This document shows positions 27,168-34,176 of a stretch of DNA of 64,000 nt, one piece after another. The DNA is taken from contig NZ_KZ819034.1 in the NCBI RefSeq assembly GCF_003115845.1, positions 1 to 64,000 on the forward strand, in the 5' to 3' direction. Under the pieces are notes generated by a model. The model saw only the letters and a program-made list of their open reading frames with translations. It was not told the DNA's origin and did no database searches. The position numbers were made by a program, and so were the translations under genes. Numbering within the stretch: position 1 is the stretch's first letter; each line of letters begins with the position of its first letter. The stretch is from Brenneria roseae subsp. roseae. GTDB taxonomy: Bacteria > Pseudomonadota > Gammaproteobacteria > Enterobacterales > Enterobacteriaceae.

Positions 27168-28085
27168 ATGTCAAAATTTATTCACATTACTGAAGTGGGA
27201 CCCCGAGATGGTTTTCAGAACATAAAAACCCCTATCCCTACGGATTTAAAAATAAAGATCATTGATCAATTAGTTGAAACCGGAATTAAAAAAATCGAAA
27301 TAACTTCCATGGTGAGTCCTAAAGCCATTCCTCAGCTGGCTGACTCTAAAGAAGTCATCGCCTATGTTTTAGGCCGTTATAAAAACATTACCCCTTATGT
27401 TTTAGTTCCTAATATACGCGGAGCTCAGTTAGTTTATGACGCAGGTATCAGGAATATAAATTATGTTGTCTCCGTAAGCCCTGAGCACAACAGAGCTAAT
27501 ATTAACAGAACGCATCAGGAATCTTTAGATGATCTGTATAAAATTCGACATGAATTTCCTGAATTGAACATTACGCTGTCGCTGGCCACCGTTTTTGGTT
27601 GTCCATTTATCGGTGAGACCAGCTCAGTCAGCTTGCTTGATATTATTAAATTTGCAGACGACCATGAGATTAAAGCCTTGACCTTATGCGATACCATCGG
27701 TGTAGCGAACCCGTTCCAAACGACACATATTTTACAAGCCATTAGCCAAAAATTCCCGTCTATGGATATTGGACTCCATATGCACAATACGCATGGTATG
27801 GCTTTAGCAAATATGATGGCAGGCCTGCAATCGGGCATCACTCGATTTGAAACGGCCGTCGGCGGCCTTGGCGGATGTCCATTTGCTCCCGGGGCAGCGG
27901 GTAACGCAGGCACTGAAGACGCAGTCAATATGTTTAATCGGATGGGCTTACAAACCGGCATTTCACTTGAACGATTGCTTGTCGTAGTAAAAACAGTTCG
28001 TGACCATATCGAGCCCAATTTACTAAGTAGTCTATCCCGTGCAAGAACCTATAGTGAGTTCGACTTTTGTAGTGCAAAAATATAA
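27168..28085 (+). CDS. HMG-CoA lyase-like acyl-CoA lyase
   Basis: The protein has 305 residues and belongs to the DRE-TIM metallolyase family. EVGPRDGFQN holds the metal-binding Asp and catalytic Arg, HMHNTHGMALANM supplies the paired metal His residues, and GGLGGCPFAPGAAGN carries the loop Cys characteristic of HMG-CoA lyases. These enzymes cleave a 3-hydroxy-3-methylacyl-CoA to acetyl-CoA and an oxo acid. Following a CoA-transferase, the pair could activate and split 3-hydroxy-3-methylglutarate (to acetyl-CoA and acetoacetate) or citramalate/methylmalate-type acids (to acetyl-CoA and pyruvate). The exact substrate cannot be settled from sequence. It is cytosolic and in the same operon as the flanking genes. 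Confidence 0.88.
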   Translation: MSKFIHITEVGPRDGFQNIKTPIPTDLKIKIIDQLVETGIKKIEITSMVSPKAIPQLADSKEVIAYVLGRYKNITPYVLVPNIRGAQLVYDAGIRNINYVVSVSPEHNRANINRTHQESLDDLYKIRHEFPELNITLSLATVFGCPFIGETSSVSLLDIIKFADDHEIKALTLCDTIGVANPFQTTHILQAISQKFPSMDIGLHMHNTHGMALANMMAGLQSGITRFETAVGGLGGCPFAPGAAGNAGTEDAVNMFNRMGLQTGISLERLLVVVKTVRDHIEPNLLSSLSRARTYSEFDFCSAKI

Positions 28086-28107
28086 ATAACTCTCTGGGAT
28101 AACTAAC

Positions 28108-29454
28108 ATGAACATTACCTCTGACAATACAAAAAGGTCTCATTACAGATGGTGGGTAATGAGCTTTATCTTCATTATCTATACCATTGCCAATGCCGAC
28201 CGTGCGAATATAGGTTTTGCGATTCCATTTATTCAAGAAGAATTCCATATGTCAAATACTATGGCGGGTCTTTTGATCAGCCTTTTTTTTGCCGGATATT
28301 CTTTTTTCCAAATTCCTGCTGGATTTTTGATTAAAAAAATTGGGATGCGAAACGCCTTCACGCTTGGTATGCTGCTAACGTCCATTTTCACTGGCATGAT
28401 GGGCATTGTGAATAATATATTCATATTAAAAATGCTCAGATTTTTAGTCGGCGTAAGCGAATCGCCGGTGGTAATAGGTTCCACGGTTACAATTAATCAG
28501 TGGTTTCCCGCCAAGGAAAAAGGGACTGCAACAGGCTTATTCCTTGCGGGTTCGAAGGTGGGTCCATTAATTGTACCTCCTATTTGCGCATGGATTATTA
28601 TGACATTAGGATGGCGATATATTTTTGTTTTTTTCGCCATACCGGGTATTTTGCTTTCTATCTTCTGGTATTTTATGGTAAGGAACAAACCTGAAGAAAG
28701 CAGATACGTTAACAAAAAAGAAGTTGCCTATATTCGTGACAACTACCCTGAAAAGAGTGCAGATACGTCGACTGGCCATAAGACTACTGAGTTTAAATAC
28801 TGTTGGCTTGATAAGCTTATCCGGACTAAACAGGTTGTTGAACTTTCAACATCGAAAGAAGTTTTTCGGTGCTGGGATATCTACGGTGTTGCTTTAGGTT
28901 ATTTTTCAATGGTGGGTATTGTCAGTGTTCTTATGTCGTGGCTACCAAAATATTTAATAACAGAGAGGGGGTTTGATCTTACCAGTTCCGCACTATTAGC
29001 GGCATCTCCTTTTCTGGGGAGTGTCTTAGGAAACTTTTTCGGAGGATGGCTATCCGATAGATTGTTGAATAAGAGGCGTAAGCCGCTAATGCTACTCAGC
29101 GCCGGCGCGACTATCTTCACTATGTACTCATTGGTCTATGCACCGGAAAGCAAGTATATATTAGCATTCATGCTATTCATCCTCGGTCTGATGCTGGCCC
29201 TTGGCTATTCAGCCTATTCCGTATACGCGATGGAGCGCGCGGACAAAGAAACATACCCTGTAGCTTATAGCGTAATCAACATGGGGGGACAGCTCGGTGG
29301 AATGTGTATGCCTCTTATTGTTGGAGCGATCCTTGATGCTTATAACTGGAATACTGTTTTCATGATGATGACAGGATTTTGTGTTCTGTGTTTCCTGTTG
29401 GTATCAAGTGTGGTCGAGCCTTTAGCTAAAAATGTGAAAGTCGTTTACGGCTAA
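28108..29454 (+). CDS. MFS transporter, ACS-like, paralogue of the 21566 gene
   Basis: The protein has 448 residues and about twelve hydrophobic segments. It resembles the permease at 21566-22927 throughout (RWWVMSFIFIIYTIANADRA; INMGGQLGGMCMP), so the two arose by duplication and each is attached to a different enzyme set. It is third in the CoA-transferase/lyase operon, 22 bp after the lyase, and is expected to import that pathway's acid. A terminator stem-loop with a CCCTTTC tail follows. Confidence 0.88.
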   Translation: MNITSDNTKRSHYRWWVMSFIFIIYTIANADRANIGFAIPFIQEEFHMSNTMAGLLISLFFAGYSFFQIPAGFLIKKIGMRNAFTLGMLLTSIFTGMMGIVNNIFILKMLRFLVGVSESPVVIGSTVTINQWFPAKEKGTATGLFLAGSKVGPLIVPPICAWIIMTLGWRYIFVFFAIPGILLSIFWYFMVRNKPEESRYVNKKEVAYIRDNYPEKSADTSTGHKTTEFKYCWLDKLIRTKQVVELSTSKEVFRCWDIYGVALGYFSMVGIVSVLMSWLPKYLITERGFDLTSSALLAASPFLGSVLGNFFGGWLSDRLLNKRRKPLMLLSAGATIFTMYSLVYAPESKYILAFMLFILGLMLALGYSAYSVYAMERADKETYPVAYSVINMGGQLGGMCMPLIVGAILDAYNWNTVFMMMTGFCVLCFLLVSSVVEPLAKNVKVVYG

Positions 29455-29462
29455 TCTTCCAT

Positions 29463-29479
29463 GGGGCCATTCAGGCCCC
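29463..29479 (+). terminator. Terminator after the CoA-transferase operon
   Basis: GGGGCC and GGCCCC arms with a 5-nt loop, followed by CTTTC, 8 bp after the permease stop. Confidence 0.6.
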
Positions 29480-29499
29480 CTTTCGTCGATTCCCCAAAA

Positions 29500-29700
29500 C
29501 TATAGAGTACGCCGACCAAATCCCCCAATATCATCATCACATCATTGGATCAATTAACGAAGGTTCAAACCCGGCCCGCAGGTAAAGTTCCTGTGTTTCA
29601 TCAGACGGCACGTAAACAGCATTCCACAAATACCGATAGTATCCGTCACCTGAATCGCCCCCAGAGCAACATGCCGCATCGGTGCCCCTCTGCCAGATGC
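29500..29700 (-). pseudogene. Relic of a TacT-like GNAT toxin gene
   Basis: Read on the + strand, 29515-29690 aligns base for base over long stretches with the 3' half of the intact GNAT gene at 59763-60266 (ATCATC...TCAAT...CGAAGG.TCAAACC, CCCGCAGGTAAA.TTCC.GTG.., AATACCGATA.T.TCCG.CACCTGAATC). It has many substitutions and no open frame. The upstream half and any antitoxin are gone. It lies directly after the catabolic cargo. Confidence 0.7.
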
Positions 29701-30168
29701 ACGGATTTTAGTTAATAATGGCGGCATCAATTGGTGCCAGCTCCTAAATATATATTTATTGATAATCTATCAGTAAAATTAAAATTTACATATTTTAACA
29801 TCCACCTCTACACCATTTTTATCAAAGTTAATTGTAAATCATAGACGAAAATCAAAATTAAATAATAATAATATTAGTGGATGATTAAAAATAGAAACAA
29901 ACAACAGTCTAATTTAATATAGACATGCTTGAACATTCATCTATTCACATTGATAAATATAATTTCCTCGATTGCAGCATCTTTGCATATTATCCAACTA
30001 CTCCTACTTCTTCAAATTTTTAGATCGGTTAGATTGCAATTACATAAAATCGTTCCTCACAAAAAAATTAATATCGAGATTACAAACACCTATTACCAAT
30101 GACCAATTACCAATTACCAATTGCGATTTTCAGCTTAAAAAGCTTATTATTTAGAAGGAAATAATATC
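29701..30168. other. AT-rich non-coding stretch before the core genes
   Basis: No gene is supported. The sequence is strongly AT-rich with many A/T runs and ends in a 7-bp tandem repeat (30095-30122) and the AGAAGGAA ribosome binding site of the next gene. Confidence 0.5.
30095..30122. repeat. Four tandem 7-bp repeats (ACCAATT)
   Basis: ACCAATG then three ACCAATT units in a row, 47 bp before the first gene of the conserved core. It could be an iteron-like binding site or slippage sequence. Confidence 0.7.
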
Positions 30169-31101
30169 ATGAAAAAATGCACCACACCCTCCAGATTCAC
30201 TCCTTTGATACAAGACTGGATTACTATACGAGAAGCTGTCAATATAGCCAAAAAAATAACACATTACAGAATAACAGAGAGCGTTTTTTATCGCTGCGCT
30301 TTGCACAGAAAACTATGCCTTTCCATTTACTTTCAGTCCCCCATCATATTAAAGAAGCTTAAATTATTCGAAAAAAAATTAAAATTAAGAAGAGTAGAAA
30401 ATTCCTATACTCATAAATTTTGCATGCTTGACAGAGACTGTTTTCTTCGTGGAAGGAATTTAATTGTCAGTACTGAGGAAGAGTCCCTCTCTCCAATGAT
30501 GCGTGTTATTGACACACCATTAATAGGATATGAATATGTTCTAGTGCAGCGCTTACTGGCTCGATCATTGGGCATCCCATTACCTATAACGGGCGCAATC
30601 GATATAAATTATGGTATCTCAGTAAGACTTTCCGGTGAACTATTTCAGGTATTTGAGAAATCCACATGGAACGATAGAATTAAACAGCAACTCTTGCGTC
30701 TCCCCGAAAATATCAGGCCGTATATTCATAATAAAATCTCATCTCAAAGTATTAACAATCATTGCTGTTATAAATACTTCCCGATTCATGATTTACCTGG
30801 GGATGCCTGTTTTGTCATCCGATATACAGAGTTTGAGAAATTAATCAACATGCTAGTTAAAGGCAAGGCTAATCATCCTTCCACATCGCGAATATCCACA
30901 CCATTATCCCGTCTATTCTGGCTTGCCTGTAAACATAATGAAGCTATTAGCCCATTAATCGGGCAACCTTATAAGCTCCTATCCATTTTTGAACAATGGG
31001 CATCAGATGATGGTATAACCGACCACTTGAGCGGCGACACATTAAAAACCGCACTTGAACGCGGTTTGCCTTCGTCTGTTTCGGCATCAACCTCACAATG
31101 A
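30169..31101 (+). CDS. Conserved element protein of unknown function
   Basis: The protein has 310 residues and I do not recognise it. The N-terminus (IQDWITIREAVNIAKKITHYRITESVFYRCAL) looks like a helical, possibly HTH-type DNA-binding segment; the middle is basic; there is no signal or membrane segment. AGAAGGAA precedes ATG 30169. It is immediately upstream of AlpA and the DUF2857-like gene, the place where elements of this group usually carry a regulatory or replication-associated gene. The C-terminal tail (LPSSVSASTSQ) is low-complexity. Confidence 0.6.
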   Translation: MKKCTTPSRFTPLIQDWITIREAVNIAKKITHYRITESVFYRCALHRKLCLSIYFQSPIILKKLKLFEKKLKLRRVENSYTHKFCMLDRDCFLRGRNLIVSTEEESLSPMMRVIDTPLIGYEYVLVQRLLARSLGIPLPITGAIDINYGISVRLSGELFQVFEKSTWNDRIKQQLLRLPENIRPYIHNKISSQSINNHCCYKYFPIHDLPGDACFVIRYTEFEKLINMLVKGKANHPSTSRISTPLSRLFWLACKHNEAISPLIGQPYKLLSIFEQWASDDGITDHLSGDTLKTALERGLPSSVSASTSQ

Positions 31102-31238
31102 CAATTATCTGCATTTTTGAACGTCCGTATTAAGGACTATGGTACCCGTAATACGGGCTTATCAACTTTATCTCCACCCTGCCTATATGTTGTCGTGTAA
31201 TCTCCGGGCAAATCCCATTTCTGCCACAGGAGGAAACC

Positions 31239-31424
31239 GTGACATCCCATCAGTTATTACGTCTGAAGCAGGTTCAAGAAAAAACCGGTCTGAAACGCTC
31301 GCAGATCTACCTGTATATGAACAACGGCACCTTTCCCCGATCAATTAAGATTGGCCCGGCCAGCGTGGCCTGGCTCGAATCTGAAATTGATGAATGGATT
31401 AACTTGAAATTGACCAACCGCTGA
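31239..31424 (+). CDS. alpA: AlpA-family transcriptional regulator
   Basis: The protein has 61 residues. RLKQVQEKTGLKRSQIYLYM is the MerR-like helix-turn-helix of AlpA proteins, followed by NNGTFPRSIKIGPASVAW and the usual ESEIDEWI ending. AlpA-type activators in P4-like elements switch on integrase or excision genes. ACAGGAGG lies 7 nt before the ATG. It heads a run of small core genes. Confidence 0.92.
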   Translation: MTSHQLLRLKQVQEKTGLKRSQIYLYMNNGTFPRSIKIGPASVAWLESEIDEWINLKLTNR

Positions 31425-31446
31425 AAGCGTTTAAAGGAGAATGATT

Positions 31447-31674
31447 ATGAAAGATAATCACGGCACGCTTTTGCCTGTCAGGCCGAAGCAGCGGATGGTT
31501 TTTGAGTTCAGCTCTAAAATCATCCGTAATCCTAATGACGATGAAATCAAGGCATCAATTAAAAAACGTGGGTTTGGTTATTTCCCGAAAACATTTCTAC
31601 GGCTTGGTGGATCTTATTTGATCCCCCTGTTGCGCCGACTTCACGGAAAACAGCGGGGGGAGGCGTCATTATGA
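31447..31674 (+). CDS. Small conserved element protein, function unknown
   Basis: About 75 basic residues (KPRQRMVFEF-like start, IKKRGFGYFPKTFLRLGGSY). The ATG at 31447 is preferred to 31441 because AAGGAGA then has normal spacing. It overlaps the next gene's start by 4 bp (ATGA), so the two are translationally coupled. No family recognised. Confidence 0.6.
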   Translation: MKDNHGTLLPVRPKQRMVFEFSSKIIRNPNDDEIKASIKKRGFGYFPKTFLRLGGSYLIPLLRRLHGKQRGEASL

Positions 31675-32255
31675 TCCCATCACTGAATTACGCCGTATTA
31701 ACCGACGCCCTGCACGCCCTTAAGGAAGGCAACATTCGCCACTGCGAAGCGCTGGGTTTCACTTTCGACGAAATGAACGCCCTCAATCAGCTGTCCCTGG
31801 ATGAACTGTTTATCATCAGCCGGGCATCAGCGCAATTTATGGCTGTCACTGTCCATCATGACGCTTTACACCAAATCCTGGCATTGTCGCGTCAGGAAGT
31901 TCAGCGCCAGCAACAGATTAACCGAGCCATGACGCTGGGCGGTTCGATTGCGCTGCTGAACCAGTATTTTGGCCTCACCTCCAATGAAGTCTGCATCCGT
32001 CGCCGGTTGCTGGGGATCAGTATCCCTCATGGCCGGACGCCCATACCAGATGAAGAGACCGATGCCGAGATCTGGCGGCAATGGCAGAAACGCCATCCGG
32101 GAAATATCGCATCGCTCGACGCGCTGGATGTCATGATGCAGATCGCTGAAGAGTTGTCCTCACAGGGGAATGGTCCGTCCCTCACCGCCGTCTTGAACCG
32201 TATTACGCTTTGCGAAAAAGAAGCGTTGGACAGGAGGACATCGCATGCCGGATGA
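31671..32255 (+). CDS. DUF2857-like conserved element protein
   Basis: The protein has 194 residues. It opens LNYAVLTDALHALKEGNIRHCEALGFTFDEM and contains FGLTSNEVCIRRRLLGI..PHGRTPIPDEE. This matches my memory of the DUF2857 family that accompanies integrative elements of the SPI-7/HAI type. It is probably a DNA-binding or regulatory protein of the element; function unproven. It overlaps its neighbours on both sides, indicating one operon. Confidence 0.65.
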   Translation: MIPSLNYAVLTDALHALKEGNIRHCEALGFTFDEMNALNQLSLDELFIISRASAQFMAVTVHHDALHQILALSRQEVQRQQQINRAMTLGGSIALLNQYFGLTSNEVCIRRRLLGISIPHGRTPIPDEETDAEIWRQWQKRHPGNIASLDALDVMMQIAEELSSQGNGPSLTAVLNRITLCEKEALDRRTSHAG

Positions 32256-32454
32256 AATTGACCGTGACCAGGAATTTAATGAACAGCGTCTGGAGGATAT
32301 GATTGAACAAAACCGTTTCAGACCGACAGCAACGCCATCATTGCCCTACTGCCGCCTGTGTGGTAAGCCCATTCCCGATAAGCGGCGTCAGACTTTGCCG
32401 GGCGTGACAACCTGTATTGAATGCCAGACAGCACTTGAACGCGGTCAACGCTGA
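32245..32454 (+). CDS. TraR/DksA-type zinc-finger protein
   Basis: The protein has 69 residues. YCRLCGKPIPDKRRQTLPGV followed by TTCIECQ gives a four-cysteine C-x2-C...C-x2-C zinc finger of the DksA/TraR type, preceded by a short acidic helix. TraR-like proteins bind RNA polymerase's secondary channel and mimic DksA/ppGpp. It overlaps the DUF2857-like gene by 11 bp. A strong terminator follows, closing the small-gene operon. Confidence 0.85.
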   Translation: MPDEIDRDQEFNEQRLEDMIEQNRFRPTATPSLPYCRLCGKPIPDKRRQTLPGVTTCIECQTALERGQR

Positions 32455-32468
32455 GAATACGACGCCTT

Positions 32469-32498
32469 GCGTGCGGAGCGATATTCTTATCCGCACGC
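32469..32498 (+). terminator. Rho-independent terminator
   Basis: GCGTGCGG and CCGCACGC arms followed by TTTTTATT, just after the zinc-finger gene. Confidence 0.85.
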
Positions 32499-32898
32499 TT
32501 TTTATTATCTGCCTAAATCACTATGCCTGTTTTCATTGATTTAAATACAAATAAATCCGCCAGAATATTTCAGACAATCCCTTCACTCAAGTATTTAATC
32601 AAATTCAAACACCATTAATTCCCCGCTGTTTTTCTTTTATTTTCCCGTTTGAATTTACTGTTACCCGCCTGAATCAGAAAGCGCACCCTAACCACGCCAT
32701 CATTCGCTGGCAGGCCTTATGAACGTTCATTCGTCCGGGCCGGATATGCGCTCTTTAATAACATGGGTCGGGCTGTCACGTAACCACAATTCAGGGTGCC
32801 GCTGAATGTCCTCGCTGACCCGTTGAAATCGGAATGCAGGATCGGGATGTGATTCATTTATTTAATCCACTGCTGTTTATTCATTCAAGGGAAACAAG
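32499..32898. other. Intergenic region upstream of the transfer operon
   Basis: About 400 bp without a supported gene. It presumably holds the promoter of the virB operon; I could not pick a convincing -35/-10 pair. GGGAAACAAG precedes the ATG at 32899. Confidence 0.4.
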
Positions 32899-33120
32899 AT
32901 GCGAAAACCCAATTATAACGTGTATATCACCCAGGAAAGCCAGCCTGATCCACAGGGTGAAAAAGCCACGTACTGGACAAAAGTCGGCGTGGCGTTTGCT
33001 CATAACGACAAACCCGGTCTTAACGTGATGCTGACACCCGGTATCGCCGTTTCCGGCAAGCTGGTACTCCTTGAGCCCAGAGACGATAACGATACCCCGC
33101 AGGAAGCTCCACTCGGTTAA
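32899..33120 (+). CDS. Small conserved protein at the head of the virB operon
   Basis: 73 residues, opening MRKPNYNVYITQESQPDPQG and containing WTKVGVAFAHNDKPGLNVML. Short proteins with this 'tight beta' pattern often precede virB1 in conjugative elements of this type; the function is not known to me. No signal peptide. Followed after 103 bp by virB1. Confidence 0.6.
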   Translation: MRKPNYNVYITQESQPDPQGEKATYWTKVGVAFAHNDKPGLNVMLTPGIAVSGKLVLLEPRDDNDTPQEAPLG

Positions 33121-33223
33121 CGTCAGGGTTCACGATCAACTTCGATACGTTCCTTTCCTCGCCCAGCACCGTGCTCTGCCAGACGGCTGCGCGCGTTGCC
33201 CGGCTAACTGTCCTGAGGCCACC

Positions 33224-33889
33224 ATGCTTTCCCCTGCTGCCTTTCTGGCGGCGGCCATGCAGTGCGCCGCCAGTGTTCATCCGTCCACATCGTTCGATGT
33301 CGCCCGCGTCGAATCAGGTTTTAACCCTTACGCCATCGCGGAGATTGTGCCGAAGAATGAGCACCTCCATGGCCGCAAAGGCGTTATTTCTCACCAGCCA
33401 GATAACAGGGCAGGCGCTCTTCGCGTCGTCAAACGGCTGGCGGCACAGGGCCGCCGCTATTCGGTCGGTTTGATGCAAATCACCAGCACCAATTTCCGCC
33501 ATTATGGCGTTACCGCCGGTGACCTGCTTGACCCCTGCATCAATCTTTCCGTCTTTGAGCGCATTCTCACCGACTGTTACCAGCGGGGCGGCTCCCTGAA
33601 ACGCGCGCTCAGTTGCTATTACTCCGGCAATTTTGATACCGGCCAACAGCAGGAACCCGCTTTTAACCAGTCCAGCTATGTGCAGCGTATCGGCTACGTC
33701 GTCCCGTCAACACAGGAAGATAAACAACGCCATGCCGCCGTAAAAGCGGGGCCGGAGATGCGTTATCCCGCCACCGTCCTGCGCGGTGATATGGCCGACA
33801 ACTCCACGCCAGCGCAGCTATTACTGCGCTACCCCAACGCCATTATTCGCGGCGATTTACCCGTCCCTGTTACCCAAGAGGAGAAATGA
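33224..33889 (+). CDS. virB1: VirB1-like lytic transglycosylase
   Basis: This enzyme cuts peptidoglycan so the type IV secretion channel can cross the wall. Diagnostic segments: FDVARVESGFNPYAI (catalytic Glu), YSVGLMQITSTNFRHYG, and LSCYYSGNFDTG. ATG 33224 gives an N-terminus LSPAAFLAAAMQCAASVHPS that fits the family; the longer frame from 33071 is less likely because it overlaps the upstream gene. No strong signal peptide is seen, which is common in this group. Its stop overlaps the virB2 start (ATGA). Confidence 0.9.
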   Translation: MLSPAAFLAAAMQCAASVHPSTSFDVARVESGFNPYAIAEIVPKNEHLHGRKGVISHQPDNRAGALRVVKRLAAQGRRYSVGLMQITSTNFRHYGVTAGDLLDPCINLSVFERILTDCYQRGGSLKRALSCYYSGNFDTGQQQEPAFNQSSYVQRIGYVVPSTQEDKQRHAAVKAGPEMRYPATVLRGDMADNSTPAQLLLRYPNAIIRGDLPVPVTQEEK

Positions 33890-34167
33890 CCATGCAAAAA
33901 CGTCAATACTGGCCTGCGGTAGCTTACCTGTTACCCGCTTCCCGCGTGCTGGCGGCGGACAGCGGATTTGATAAAGCCAGCGATACGCTGAGCAACACCT
34001 CCACCGGCCTGCTGGGGCTGGCCGCCGTCACCATCACGCTGGCCACCATGTGGATTGGCTACAAGGTGCTTTTTGACGGCAAAAGTCTTTCTGACATGCG
34101 CAACGTCATTATCGGCGCCATCCTGATTGTCGGCGCCTCGGGCTTCGGGGCCTACTGGGCGGCGTAG
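33886..34167 (+). CDS. virB2: VirB2-like pilin
   Basis: 93 residues. A signal sequence ends near SRVLAADS, then two hydrophobic segments follow (TGLLGLAAVTITLATMWIGY and IIGAILIVGASGFGAYW), the shape of VirB2/TrbC pilins that build the conjugative pilus. It overlaps virB1 by 4 bp and is 9 bp before the VirB3-VirB4 gene. An in-frame ATG at 33892 is an equally good start. Confidence 0.88.
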   Translation: MTMQKRQYWPAVAYLLPASRVLAADSGFDKASDTLSNTSTGLLGLAAVTITLATMWIGYKVLFDGKSLSDMRNVIIGAILIVGASGFGAYWAA

Positions 34168-34176
34168 GAGGAACGA

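Noticed and set aside
20570-29454. Itaconate (rip) degradation operon
   Set aside because: The lyase is an HMG-CoA-lyase-type DRE-TIM enzyme, not a CitE-like citramalyl-CoA lyase, no itaconyl-CoA hydratase is present, and the transferase is CaiB-type.
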